Positions 8,667-16,122 of a stretch of 42,100 bases of DNA are shown one piece after another. Numbering within the stretch: the first letter of the stretch is position 1; each line of letters starts with the position of its first letter. This DNA comes from a bacterium (GTDB taxonomy: Bacteria > Bacteroidota > Rhodothermia > Rhodothermales > UBA10348). The stretch is taken from NCBI GenBank assembly GCA_013204185.1, contig JABMOI010000266.1, forward strand, positions 1 through 42,100. Direction: 5' to 3'. The notes beneath the pieces are model-generated. The model made no database searches. It saw only the letters and a list, made by a program, of their open reading frames with translations, and had not been told where the DNA came from. The translations under genes and the position numbers were made by a program.

Positions 8667-9176
8667 CTAAAAAATAATTCCGATGCGGAAGGGGATTGCT
8701 ACTCCCACGTCACTGCTACCAATAACCAAAGCGGGGTCTATTTCATAAAACAATACCGACTCTCTCAGTGCCCTAACCCAACCTATTCCCAAATGAATGG
8801 TAGGGCCTTCGAGTGTATTCGGTCTGTCGTTTGTGTTTATATAAGCGCCCATACCCCCAATCAGGTAAGAGGCCCGTTCGACACCAGGCATCGTGACGAT
8901 GAGGGAAACTTGAGGATCAATCACATAGGTCGCGTCGTCGCGCCCGTTCAAAATGAAGCCTGACATCCCCAAATCGAGAGCGAGCGATAAATCTGCATTC
9001 ACAGCGGAAGAAATACGTCCCCGAAACCCCATGCCGAGGCCGTCTTCACTGCTCAACAGCGTATTGAATCCAATTCCAAATCGCGCATTTGACAATTGAG
9101 CCCAGGACGATGAAGCGCAAAGCACAACAAAGAGAGCGATAAACGAGAAACGGCGAAGAATGCCTGAAACGTGCAT
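8667..9176 (-). CDS. Small secreted protein, probably an outer-membrane beta-barrel
   Basis: A 169-residue protein with a clear signal peptide (basic RR, hydrophobic core, cleavage after about ...SSSWA). The mature part alternates polar and hydrophobic residues with many glycines (for example GFRGRISSAVNADLSLALDLGMSGF). It ends in a phenylalanine, as many beta-barrel outer-membrane proteins do. Size and pattern fit an 8-strand barrel. I recognise no named family. It lies 35 bases upstream of hemW on the same strand and may share its transcript. Confidence 0.6.
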   Translation of the reverse strand: MHVSGILRRFSFIALFVVLCASSSWAQLSNARFGIGFNTLLSSEDGLGMGFRGRISSAVNADLSLALDLGMSGFILNGRDDATYVIDPQVSLIVTMPGVERASYLIGGMGAYINTNDRPNTLEGPTIHLGIGWVRALRESVLFYEIDPALVIGSSDVGVAIPFRIGIIF

Positions 9177-9204
9177 AGATTCGTGGATCGAAGGTTAATT
9201 CCGG

Positions 9205-9235
9205 TTTGATGGGCGCAATCCGAGTCGTACTTTTG
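9205..9235 (+). promoter_or_regulatory. Bacteroidota-type promoter of the etfBA-fixCX operon
   Basis: The sequence shows TTTG at 9205-9208, a 19-base spacer, and TACTTTTG at 9228-9235. This matches the -33 TTTG / -7 TAnnTTTG pattern known for the Bacteroidota primary sigma factor. Transcription would begin near 9242, giving a leader of about 100 bases before etfB. The same element with the same 19-base spacing and identical -7 box occurs upstream of ggt on the other strand. Confidence 0.65.
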
Positions 9236-9344
9236 AGCCCTTGAAAGGATGCGCACAAGTTAGCGTAACTGGTCGCATTTATGCGGAAAGTCGCACGCGC
9301 TCTAATCGACCAATGACAAGATAGTAAAAAGAGAGAATCGCGCG

Positions 9345-10070
9345 ATGAAATTCTGCGTGTGTATTAAGCAAGTTCCTGACGTCCAAGCTTCGGTTCAAAC
9401 CGGTAGAATGGTTCTCAATGCCTACGATGCTTCGGCTGTTGAGGAGGCACTCGTAATTACTGGGGACGCCGGCGGCGGCGAAATTGACCTGGTGCTCATT
9501 GGACCATCTTCGGCCACAGAGACCATCAGAAAGGCGCTCGCAATGGGGGCTACCAACGCATTTCACCTTGTCGTTGAAGATGCCTCGTCCCTTGACTCAA
9601 ATGCAATAGCCCACATGCTGGCTGAGCATTTTAAAGGACACACCTACGATGCCATTCTAACGGGAAAACAATCGCAGGACACAGATTCAGGCTTGGCCGG
9701 TTCGATGCTAGCGGAATTGCTCGCCTTGCCCTACGCAACGAACGCGGTGGGTCTCAAAGCCACAGGAAATGGCCTTGAAGTTACTAGGCAAGGGGATTCT
9801 GGGCAGGAAATCATTGAGTTACCGACGCCGTGCCTGGTCTCTTGTTCAAACGACATGAACAATCCCCGTATTCCTTCTCTAAAAGGAATTATGGCTGCAA
9901 AGCGCACCCCGATCACTACGACTGAGGCTAAAACCGTGGCACCGGTAACGCTGGTTGCTCGGACTTTTCCTCCAGCCGGAAGAGAACCTGGAGTGAAATG
10001 GGAAGGAGAACCCGAAGAGATGGTATCTCAGTTAGTACAAAAACTGCAGCAAGAAGCAGGAGTCCTTTAA
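9345..10070 (+). CDS. etfB: Electron transfer flavoprotein beta subunit (FixA/EtfB)
   Basis: A 241-residue EtfB/FixA. Family motifs are CIKQVPD near the N-terminus, LNAYDASAVEEAL, ATETIRKALAMGA and the nucleotide-binding GKQSQDTDSG (107-116), then the recognition-loop region NNPRIPSLKGIMAAKR. With EtfA it forms a soluble flavoprotein heterodimer. It leads an etfB-etfA-fixC-fixX operon, the gene order of FixABCX complexes, which in some bacteria bifurcate electrons from NADH to quinone and ferredoxin/flavodoxin. The 107-116 loop matches neither the textbook non-bifurcating form (DDDCNQTG) nor the usual bifurcating form (DGDTAQVGP), so bifurcation cannot be read from this gene alone. The start is conventional, with a purine-rich upstream stretch. 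Confidence 0.93.
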   Translation: MKFCVCIKQVPDVQASVQTGRMVLNAYDASAVEEALVITGDAGGGEIDLVLIGPSSATETIRKALAMGATNAFHLVVEDASSLDSNAIAHMLAEHFKGHTYDAILTGKQSQDTDSGLAGSMLAELLALPYATNAVGLKATGNGLEVTRQGDSGQEIIELPTPCLVSCSNDMNNPRIPSLKGIMAAKRTPITTTEAKTVAPVTLVARTFPPAGREPGVKWEGEPEEMVSQLVQKLQQEAGVL

Positions 10071-10080
10071 GCGAACCTTA

Positions 10081-11064
10081 ATGATTGAAATGAACAGTAT
10101 TCTAGTCGTCCTTTCCGTTCAAGATGGCCGCATAAAGCGCAGTTCGTTCGAAGCACTTTCTCGAGCAGTTGCTGTTGGCGGACAACATGGCCTGACTGTA
10201 AATGCAGTGATTTTGCACTCCAACGCTAGTAAATTGGCGGCTGAAGCTAGTAAATATGGGGCTTCTAAGATTTTCTGCTTTGAAGATCGCGTGTTTGATT
10301 CGCATTTAAATGCTCCTCTGCTAGCTGGATTGGAGACCGCAATCGAGAAGATTCAGCCCCGTCTCGTGGTCGCGGCGTCAATGGAATCAATCAAGGATGT
10401 CTGGGGAGCGTTGGCCATTCGGGTCGATGCAGCTGTTCTTCCGGATGTGGCTAGTTTCGACGTAAACGGGGACGCAGTGGTTTGTGAGCGACCTGTTATG
10501 GCAGCTAAGGTAATGGCGGCCGTCAGCAGCAGCCACCCAAGAGTATTGGTCAGTGTGCGGTCGGGTTCGTACGAGGCCACGGAATCTGGTGGAGAATCAA
10601 GTATTGAGACCGTGCCGTTTGAAATGAGCAGCCAGACGCTGTCTGCTACGTTAAAGGAAATCGTTACAACCACCGGCGATCAAGTCGATTTATCCGAAGC
10701 AAAAGTAGTTGTTGCCGCAGGGCGTGGGGTTAAAGATGCGTCAGGAAAGGCGCTTGTTGACGAATTAGCGTCGATACTGGGGGCGGCAATTGGAGCTTCC
10801 AGAGCGGTTGTCGAAACAGGACTTTTCCCTGCTACAGCCCAAATCGGCCAAACAGGCAAAGTGGTTTCCCCCGAACTTTACTTTGCCATCGGAATTTCGG
10901 GCGCCATTCAACATGTCGCAGGAATGTCCAATTCAAAGATTATTGTTGCCATCAATAAGGACGCAGACGCACCTATATTTGACGTTGCGACGTACGGATT
11001 GGTCGGGGACTGTTTCAAAATACTCCCACTGCTTAATGCAGAACTAAGAAAAGCACTGTCCTAA
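10081..11064 (+). CDS. etfA: Electron transfer flavoprotein alpha subunit (FixB/EtfA)
   Basis: A 327-residue EtfA/FixB, which binds the electron-transferring FAD in its C-terminal domain. That domain shows GRGVK (214-218), GQTGKVVSPELY (256-267), SGAIQH (273-278) and VAINKDADAPIFDVATYGLVGD, all standard FAD contacts. It follows etfB by 10 bases and precedes fixC by 21. Two in-frame ATG codons (Met1 and Met4) are possible starts. The context indicates that electrons flow through it to FixC and the quinone pool. Confidence 0.95.
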   Translation: MIEMNSILVVLSVQDGRIKRSSFEALSRAVAVGGQHGLTVNAVILHSNASKLAAEASKYGASKIFCFEDRVFDSHLNAPLLAGLETAIEKIQPRLVVAASMESIKDVWGALAIRVDAAVLPDVASFDVNGDAVVCERPVMAAKVMAAVSSSHPRVLVSVRSGSYEATESGGESSIETVPFEMSSQTLSATLKEIVTTTGDQVDLSEAKVVVAAGRGVKDASGKALVDELASILGAAIGASRAVVETGLFPATAQIGQTGKVVSPELYFAIGISGAIQHVAGMSNSKIIVAINKDADAPIFDVATYGLVGDCFKILPLLNAELRKALS

Positions 11065-11085
11065 CGACTTTGGAAAGCCACTATT

Positions 11086-12408
11086 ATGGATGAAAAGTTT
11101 GACGCGATCATTGTAGGCGGGGGAATAGCAGGCCTTAGTGCGGCTATGACATTGGCCAAAGGTAACGCCCGTTTTCTTTTGATAGAGCGAGGCGAGTTTT
11201 GCGGTGCTAAAAACGTATCTGGTGGCGTTCTTTGGGGAAGTGATCTGGCCAAATTGGTGCCTGAATACTGGTTAGAAACGGGTGGTATCGAACGTTTTGT
11301 CAATCATCGTCGCCTCACGTTCATGGACGAACAATCGGCTTTTTCAGTTGATTTCAAGTCCGAACACTTTAATGAGCCACCTTACTCTGGAGTTACCGTT
11401 CTTCGGGCAGTGTTTGATGAGTGGCTTGCCGGGAAAGTTCAGGCTGCAATAGATGAAAGCGAACACCCAGACGAGTCTTTTTTAGCAACCGACATTTTGG
11501 TTGAGGAAGTGCTTCAGGAAAATGGGAAGGTTGTAGGCATTCGGGCCGGTGAGGAGAGATTCTACGCAGATTGTGTGATATTGGCCGAGGGCGTTAACAA
11601 TCTTTTGACGCGTCAGATTGGGCTGGAGAAAGAGTACGTACCGGTTGACCACATGGGAATTGGGGTCAAGGAAGTTCTTAAACTGGACTCAAAACGGCTT
11701 GAAGATCGGTTTCAATTGAGGGGACGTTCGGGCCTGACTAACGAATTTGTAGGATTTTGCTCCGAGGGTGTTGAAGGAGGTGGGTTTTTGTATACCAATT
11801 CTGATTCTATTTCTTTGGGATTGGTATTGGGGTTAAAAGACCTAAAAGCCAAAGAAAAAACACCCTATGATATTTTGAACACCTTTAAGGAACACCCCGC
11901 GGTTGCGGACATGATTTCTGGAGCTGAAACCGTCGAATACTCAGCTCATGCAGTTTCTACCGGCAATATTAAAGCGCTTCCCAGCGAATTATATGCTGAT
12001 GGCGTACTGATTGCTGGTGAAGCTGCTCATCTGCTGCTCAATGCAGGAAAGGCCATTCAGGGTATGGATTACGCTATGCGAAGCGGGATTCTTGCCGCAG
12101 AAACGGTGATAGAAGCCAAGAAAGCCAATGACTATACGTCAGGCATGTTAAAAAACTACCGTTCGGCTTTAGAGAACAGCTACGTACTCAAGGACATGCG
12201 TTCATTTCAAGATGCGGTGCATTTGCTGCATCAGCCTAACATGTTTGGCGCAGTTCCAAACATGATCTGTGATTTTGGGCGCCAGTTCTTCACCATCAGT
12301 GGGGAAGAGACTCCGAAAGCATCGAAAATGATGCACGCGGCAATCAAACGAAATGCGTCATACTGGGATTTGGTCAAATTGGGATTGAAAGGAGCGAGAG
12401 CGTTATGA
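11086..12408 (+). CDS. fixC: FixC-type ETF:quinone oxidoreductase flavoprotein
   Basis: A 440-residue FAD-dependent membrane-associated oxidoreductase that passes electrons from the ETF dimer to quinone. The N-terminal Rossmann motif is VGGGIAGLSAA (about 10-20), followed by the FixC-typical FCGAKNVSGGVLWG. A second FAD motif near DGVLIAGEAAHL is followed by the substrate-channel stretch KAIQGMDYAMRSG. It lacks the C-terminal 4Fe-4S domain of one-chain ETF-QO enzymes. That part is encoded separately as fixX, whose start overlaps this gene's stop as ATGA. The split form is the FixC/FixX arrangement. Confidence 0.93.
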   Translation: MDEKFDAIIVGGGIAGLSAAMTLAKGNARFLLIERGEFCGAKNVSGGVLWGSDLAKLVPEYWLETGGIERFVNHRRLTFMDEQSAFSVDFKSEHFNEPPYSGVTVLRAVFDEWLAGKVQAAIDESEHPDESFLATDILVEEVLQENGKVVGIRAGEERFYADCVILAEGVNNLLTRQIGLEKEYVPVDHMGIGVKEVLKLDSKRLEDRFQLRGRSGLTNEFVGFCSEGVEGGGFLYTNSDSISLGLVLGLKDLKAKEKTPYDILNTFKEHPAVADMISGAETVEYSAHAVSTGNIKALPSELYADGVLIAGEAAHLLLNAGKAIQGMDYAMRSGILAAETVIEAKKANDYTSGMLKNYRSALENSYVLKDMRSFQDAVHLLHQPNMFGAVPNMICDFGRQFFTISGEETPKASKMMHAAIKRNASYWDLVKLGLKGARAL

Positions 12409-12725
12409 GCGAATCAACGTCTAAAAACCGTCTCTCTGTAGCCGACCGGCTTGGGATGGTGAATTTCCGAAACCAAGCTAGAACGGAAGCAAAGCCTCAT
12501 ATAGAGGTCGATACCTCAATATGTAATTCCACGTGTGTGCACAAATGCACCACTAAAGTCTGCCCAGCCAAGTGCTATACTCTAGACGAGGAAGGTCTCG
12601 TGCACTTTCAATACGAAGACTGTATCGAGTGTGGGACCTGCATGTATGCTTGTGACCAAGGGGCCGTCACGTGGAACTACCCTCATCCTGAGGATGGAAA
12701 GGGTGTAAACTGGACGCTCGGCTAA
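12405..12725 (+). CDS. fixX: FixX-type ferredoxin
   Basis: A 106-residue ferredoxin-like partner of FixC. It has nine cysteines in two groups: five at 40, 44, 48, 53 and 57, and four at 73, 76, 79 and 83 (CIECGTCMYAC). It ends in the WNYPHPEDGKGVNW motif typical of FixX and of the Fe-S domain of ETF-QO. The cysteine content could support two 4Fe-4S clusters, although one cluster plus structural cysteines is possible. ATGA overlap with fixC implies coupled translation and equal stoichiometry. No nitrogenase or nif regulatory gene is nearby. Confidence 0.9.
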   Translation: MSESTSKNRLSVADRLGMVNFRNQARTEAKPHIEVDTSICNSTCVHKCTTKVCPAKCYTLDEEGLVHFQYEDCIECGTCMYACDQGAVTWNYPHPEDGKGVNWTLG

Positions 12726-12785
12726 AAAACGAAAGACCAAGAGACCAAAGGCTGAGTTTTATCAGGCTTTGGTCTCCCGGTCTTT
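12724..12785 (-). terminator. Long hairpin terminator downstream of clpC
   Basis: A long imperfect hairpin spans 12732-12785. AAAGACC pairs with GGTCTTT at the base; GAGACCAAAG pairs with CTTTGGTCTC above a 2-base internal loop, then CTGA with TCAG, around a GTTTTA loop. Read on the minus strand it is followed within two bases by six T residues. It is therefore a standard intrinsic terminator for clpC. On the plus strand no T-run follows, so termination of the fix operon here would be less efficient. The run of A overlaps the fixX stop codon. Confidence 0.75.
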
Positions 12786-12837
12786 GAGAGCTAGGCTTTT
12801 GAGAGCAATCGGTGAGTTGAAGTCTAAAATGAACAGA

Positions 12838-15534
12838 CTACTCTTTCTCAGACTCCTTCGTGGAACTTGATTCCGTCTCACTTTGCTCTTCTTTTGAGCT
12901 TGTTTTTGCCTTTGACTTTGTTGAAGAATCGGCATCGGCAGAATCCGCATCTACTGCTTCTTCGTCTGAACCATCGGCGCTGGAAACGGACTCTTTTTTC
13001 GAGGACTTCTTCTTTTTAGTCGCACTTTTGCGAAACGAGAGTTCGCCCTTGTCTTTCTTCTCGTCGTACGAAATGGAGATGGTCTCGTTTTCGCCAAGGT
13101 CGTGACCAAGAATGGCCTCAGCCATTGGGTCTTCGACGTATTTTTGTAGCGCACGACGCAATGGCCTTGCACCAAATTTCGCGTCGTACCCTTTGTCTAC
13201 CAAGAACTTTTTGGCCGTCTCTTCGAGTTCAACGGTCACGCCGATTTCAGCAGCACGACCAAATAACTCGGCTGCCATTAGTTCGATGATTTCGAAAATG
13301 TGCTTTTTCTCCAACGGATTAAACACAATTACGTCATCAATTCGATTCAAAAACTCAGGGTTGAAAACTCGTTTCAGCGCGTCTTCAACGGTTGCCTTCA
13401 TTGCCTGATAGTTGAACTCTGTCTCGGTTTGCGAGAAGCCAATTCCTTTACCCAGGTTTTTAATATCACGAGCTCCAATGTTCGAAGTCATGATGATAAT
13501 GGTATTCCTGAAGTCAACTTTGCGCCCCAGGCCATCGGTCAACAATCCATCGTCTAGAACTTGAAGCAGGATATTGAATACGTCAGGATGTGCCTTTTCG
13601 ATTTCATCTAACAGCACGACTGAGTAGGGCTTTCTGCGAACCTTTTCCGTGAGCTGACCACCCTCTTCGTACCCAACATACCCTGGAGGCGCCCCGACGA
13701 GTCTAGAAACAGAAAATTTCTCCATGTACTCACTCATATCAATACGAATGAGTGCATCCTGAGAGTCGAAAAGGTATTGGGTTAATTTTTTTGCCAGTTC
13801 GGTTTTCCCGACGCCCGTTGGGCCGAGGAATATGAATGAACCAATGGGCCGTTTCGGGTCCTTAAGCCCAGCTCGGGTCCGGCGAATGGCCCTAGAGAGC
13901 TTTTTAATAGCATCGTCCTGACCAATGACCTGCCCCTGCAACTCAACATCCATGTGGAGCAGTTTCCGAGTTTCAGGCTCAGAAATCTTATCAACAGGAA
14001 TGCCCGTCATCATGGCGACTACTTCAGCAATATCCTGATCGGTCACATCATAGATTTCGGATTCCGCTTTTTCTTCCCAGGTTTTTTTTGCCGTTTCTAG
14101 TTCTTCAAGGATTTTCTTTTCCTTGTCTCGAAGGCGAGCGGCCTCTTCAAACTTCTGACTTTTAACGACCTGATTCTTTTCTTCACGAACAGCTTCGATG
14201 TCCGCTTCGAGTTTTACAATTTCTCCAGGTACTTTGATATTCTTTAAATGAACTCGAGCCCCAGCTTCGTCCATTACGTCAATAGCTTTGTCTGGCAAAA
14301 ACCGATCGGAGATGTAGCGCTCAGACATTTTAACGGTTAGCACGATGGCATCGTCCGTGTATCGAACATTGTGGTGTTGTTCGTACTTATCCTTAATGTT
14401 CTTAAGGATTTCGATGGTCTCAGCGGGAGAAGCAGGGTCTACAATAATTTTTTGGAAACGACGGTCGAGTGCACCATCCTTCTCAATGTGCTGGCGATAC
14501 TCATCTAGCGTTGTAGCGCCAATGCACTGAATTTCGCCACGAGCCAAGGCCGGTTTAAACATGTTTGAAGCATCAAGACTACCTGAGGCTCCTCCAGCTC
14601 CTACAATTGTGTGGAGTTCGTCGATAAATAGAATGACGTCTGGGCTCTTTTCTAGCTCATTCATCACAGCTTTCATTCGCTCCTCAAATTGGCCGCGATA
14701 CTTGGTTCCGGCAACGAGAGCGGCTAAATCTAGCGTGACAATTCGTTTGCCATACAGCACGCGTGAAACACGGCGCTGAACAATACGGATTGCTAGTCCC
14801 TCTGCGATGGCCGTTTTACCAACGCCCGGCTCTCCAATAAGTACTGGATTGTTCTTTTTGCGGCGAGAAAGGACTTGCGCAACTCGTTCGATCTCTGCTT
14901 CACGCCCAACAACAGGATCTAATTTGTCTTCTTCAGCAAGAGAGGTGAGGTCTCTTCCAAAATTATCTAAAACGGGAGTTTTACTTTTCTCCATTTTGCC
15001 ACCTCGATCTTTTGAACCACCTGCACGACCTGAACCTGGTGCCTTACCAGGACCGCCGGTAGGGTCTCCGGATGCCGTTGGCGTAGTGGAAGATTTTCCG
15101 CTGATGATGGTGTCCAACTCTGCGCGTACCGCGTCATACGTGACAGAGAAGCCTTGCTGCAGTATCTGAGCTGCCAGGTTTTCATCGTCCCTGAGGAGAC
15201 TCAGAAGCAAATGTTCGGTGCCAATCACATCGCTCTTGTAAAGTTTGGCTTCCAGATACGTAATCTTTAAAACCTTTTCTGCCTGCTTTGTAAGCGGAAT
15301 GTTGCCGACTGTTAAGGTCCCACCCGTACTCCGAACGGTGTCCTCAATAGACTTTTTCAGCTTGAACAAGTCCGATCCAAGATTACGTAAAATCTTGACC
15401 GCGATGCCTTCTCCTTCCCGAATAATGCCCAATAAAAGGTGTTCCGTCCCAATGTAATCGTGCCCAAGGCGGATCGCCTCTTCTCGACTATAGGAGATGA
15501 CGTCTCTAACGCGATTTGAAAAATTGCCTTCCAT
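12838..15534 (-). CDS. clpC: ClpC AAA+ unfoldase of the Clp protease
   Basis: An 898-residue ClpC/HSP100 protein that unfolds substrates and feeds them to ClpP. It has an N-terminal double Clp_N domain (about 1-145) and a Gly/Pro-rich linker (150-180). The first AAA+ domain has Walker A GEPGVGKT (234-241) and Walker [11 protein letters not shown] (301-310). A UVR-type coiled middle domain (about 440-490, [11 protein letters not shown]) precedes the second AAA+ domain with GPTGVGKTE (571-579) and [11 protein letters not shown] (639-649). The ClpP-docking IGF loop is at 698-700. The middle domain and IGF loop distinguish it from ClpB. The last ~60 residues form a Lys-then-Ser/Glu/Asp-rich tail not seen in Bacillus ClpC. 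No McsA/McsB or CtsR gene is adjacent. Confidence 0.96.
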   Translation of the reverse strand: MEGNFSNRVRDVISYSREEAIRLGHDYIGTEHLLLGIIREGEGIAVKILRNLGSDLFKLKKSIEDTVRSTGGTLTVGNIPLTKQAEKVLKITYLEAKLYKSDVIGTEHLLLSLLRDDENLAAQILQQGFSVTYDAVRAELDTIISGKSSTTPTASGDPTGGPGKAPGSGRAGGSKDRGGKMEKSKTPVLDNFGRDLTSLAEEDKLDPVVGREAEIERVAQVLSRRKKNNPVLIGEPGVGKTAIAEGLAIRIVQRRVSRVLYGKRIVTLDLAALVAGTKYRGQFEERMKAVMNELEKSPDVILFIDELHTIVGAGGASGSLDASNMFKPALARGEIQCIGATTLDEYRQHIEKDGALDRRFQKIIVDPASPAETIEILKNIKDKYEQHHNVRYTDDAIVLTVKMSERYISDRFLPDKAIDVMDEAGARVHLKNIKVPGEIVKLEADIEAVREEKNQVVKSQKFEEAARLRDKEKKILEELETAKKTWEEKAESEIYDVTDQDIAEVVAMMTGIPVDKISEPETRKLLHMDVELQGQVIGQDDAIKKLSRAIRRTRAGLKDPKRPIGSFIFLGPTGVGKTELAKKLTQYLFDSQDALIRIDMSEYMEKFSVSRLVGAPPGYVGYEEGGQLTEKVRRKPYSVVLLDEIEKAHPDVFNILLQVLDDGLLTDGLGRKVDFRNTIIIMTSNIGARDIKNLGKGIGFSQTETEFNYQAMKATVEDALKRVFNPEFLNRIDDVIVFNPLEKKHIFEIIELMAAELFGRAAEIGVTVELEETAKKFLVDKGYDAKFGARPLRRALQKYVEDPMAEAILGHDLGENETISISYDEKKDKGELSFRKSATKKKKSSKKESVSSADGSDEEAVDADSADADSSTKSKAKTSSKEEQSETESSSTKESEKE

Positions 15535-15552
15535 AAAATGCTTTCTGACTGG

Positions 15553-15576
15553 AAACGTCTAGTATCGGACGTTTTT
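15553..15576. other. Hairpin in the clpC upstream region
   Basis: AAACGTC (15553-15559) and GACGTTT (15568-15574) form a 7-base-pair stem with an 8-base loop, 20-40 bases upstream of the clpC start. It has a T-run only on the plus strand, where no gene needs terminating. On the coding strand it is more likely a leader structure or operator. The remaining ~110 bases up to the A-type carrier stop show no full promoter consensus. Confidence 0.3.
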
Positions 15577-15687
15577 ACTTTCAATTGAGCGAAGTGGCTC
15601 GAAGTCTCTTGGCCAATGACGAAACAATGCAATAACGAAACTATGCTGCGTCAAAACCCGGATTGGAGGAAGCTACCACGAGAAAAA

Positions 15688-16035
15688 CTACGACGAGAAG
15701 CTTGACCCGCACCCGCATGTTGACGTTGCATTTGGATTTTCGAATGTAAATCCGCGAGCATTTAATCCATCCTGGTAATCGACAACCGTATCCATGAGGT
15801 AAAGACCATGGCGTTTGTCCATAAAGACCAAAATGCCGTCGACTTCAAATTCCATGTCGTGATCGCGTTGCCTATCAAATCCAAGGATATAACTCATGCC
15901 TGAACAGCCGCCACCCTTTACTCCAACTCTGAGCTGGTAGCCTTCAGGGATGTTTTTGGCCGACAGGATATTGCGGATTTCCAGAGCAGCTCGCTCAGTC
16001 AATTGGATTGGGCTTTGCAGCGTTGTCGTACTCAT
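15688..16035 (-). CDS. A-type Fe-S carrier (IscA/ErpA-like), second copy
   Basis: A 115-residue A-type carrier with the three ligand cysteines Cys44 (GGGCSGMSYIL), Cys107 and Cys109 (TCGCGSSFSS). It should bind and pass on Fe-S clusters in the cytosol. The motifs KGGGCSGMSY, VDYQDGLNARGFTFENPNA and TCGCGSSF are closer to the generic IscA/ErpA pattern than those of the copy at 6122-6475. It sits between the lamin-tail gene and clpC, on their strand, with gaps of 87 and 153 bases, and is not next to other Fe-S genes. Confidence 0.92.
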   Translation of the reverse strand: MSTTTLQSPIQLTERAALEIRNILSAKNIPEGYQLRVGVKGGGCSGMSYILGFDRQRDHDMEFEVDGILVFMDKRHGLYLMDTVVDYQDGLNARGFTFENPNATSTCGCGSSFSS

Positions 16036-16122
16036 TAATCGAGTTTGATTTAGAAGAGGTATTCAATTCTTCCCGTGCAACGAAGCGCATTTTTGCCAGT
16101 TCCGAGAAAGTCTAATATGATT

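Noticed and set aside
9345-12725. Nitrogen-fixation island, suggested by fixABCX and nifJ
   Set aside because: No nifHDK, nifA or other nitrogenase gene is in the window; PFOR and FixABCX occur widely without nitrogen fixation.
13112-15169. Several plus-strand frames inside clpC
   Set aside because: They are serine-rich antisense shadows of a fully conserved gene.
15553-15576. Hairpin taken as terminator of the A-type carrier transcript
   Set aside because: The T-run follows the hairpin only on the plus strand; on the transcribed minus strand no T-run follows.
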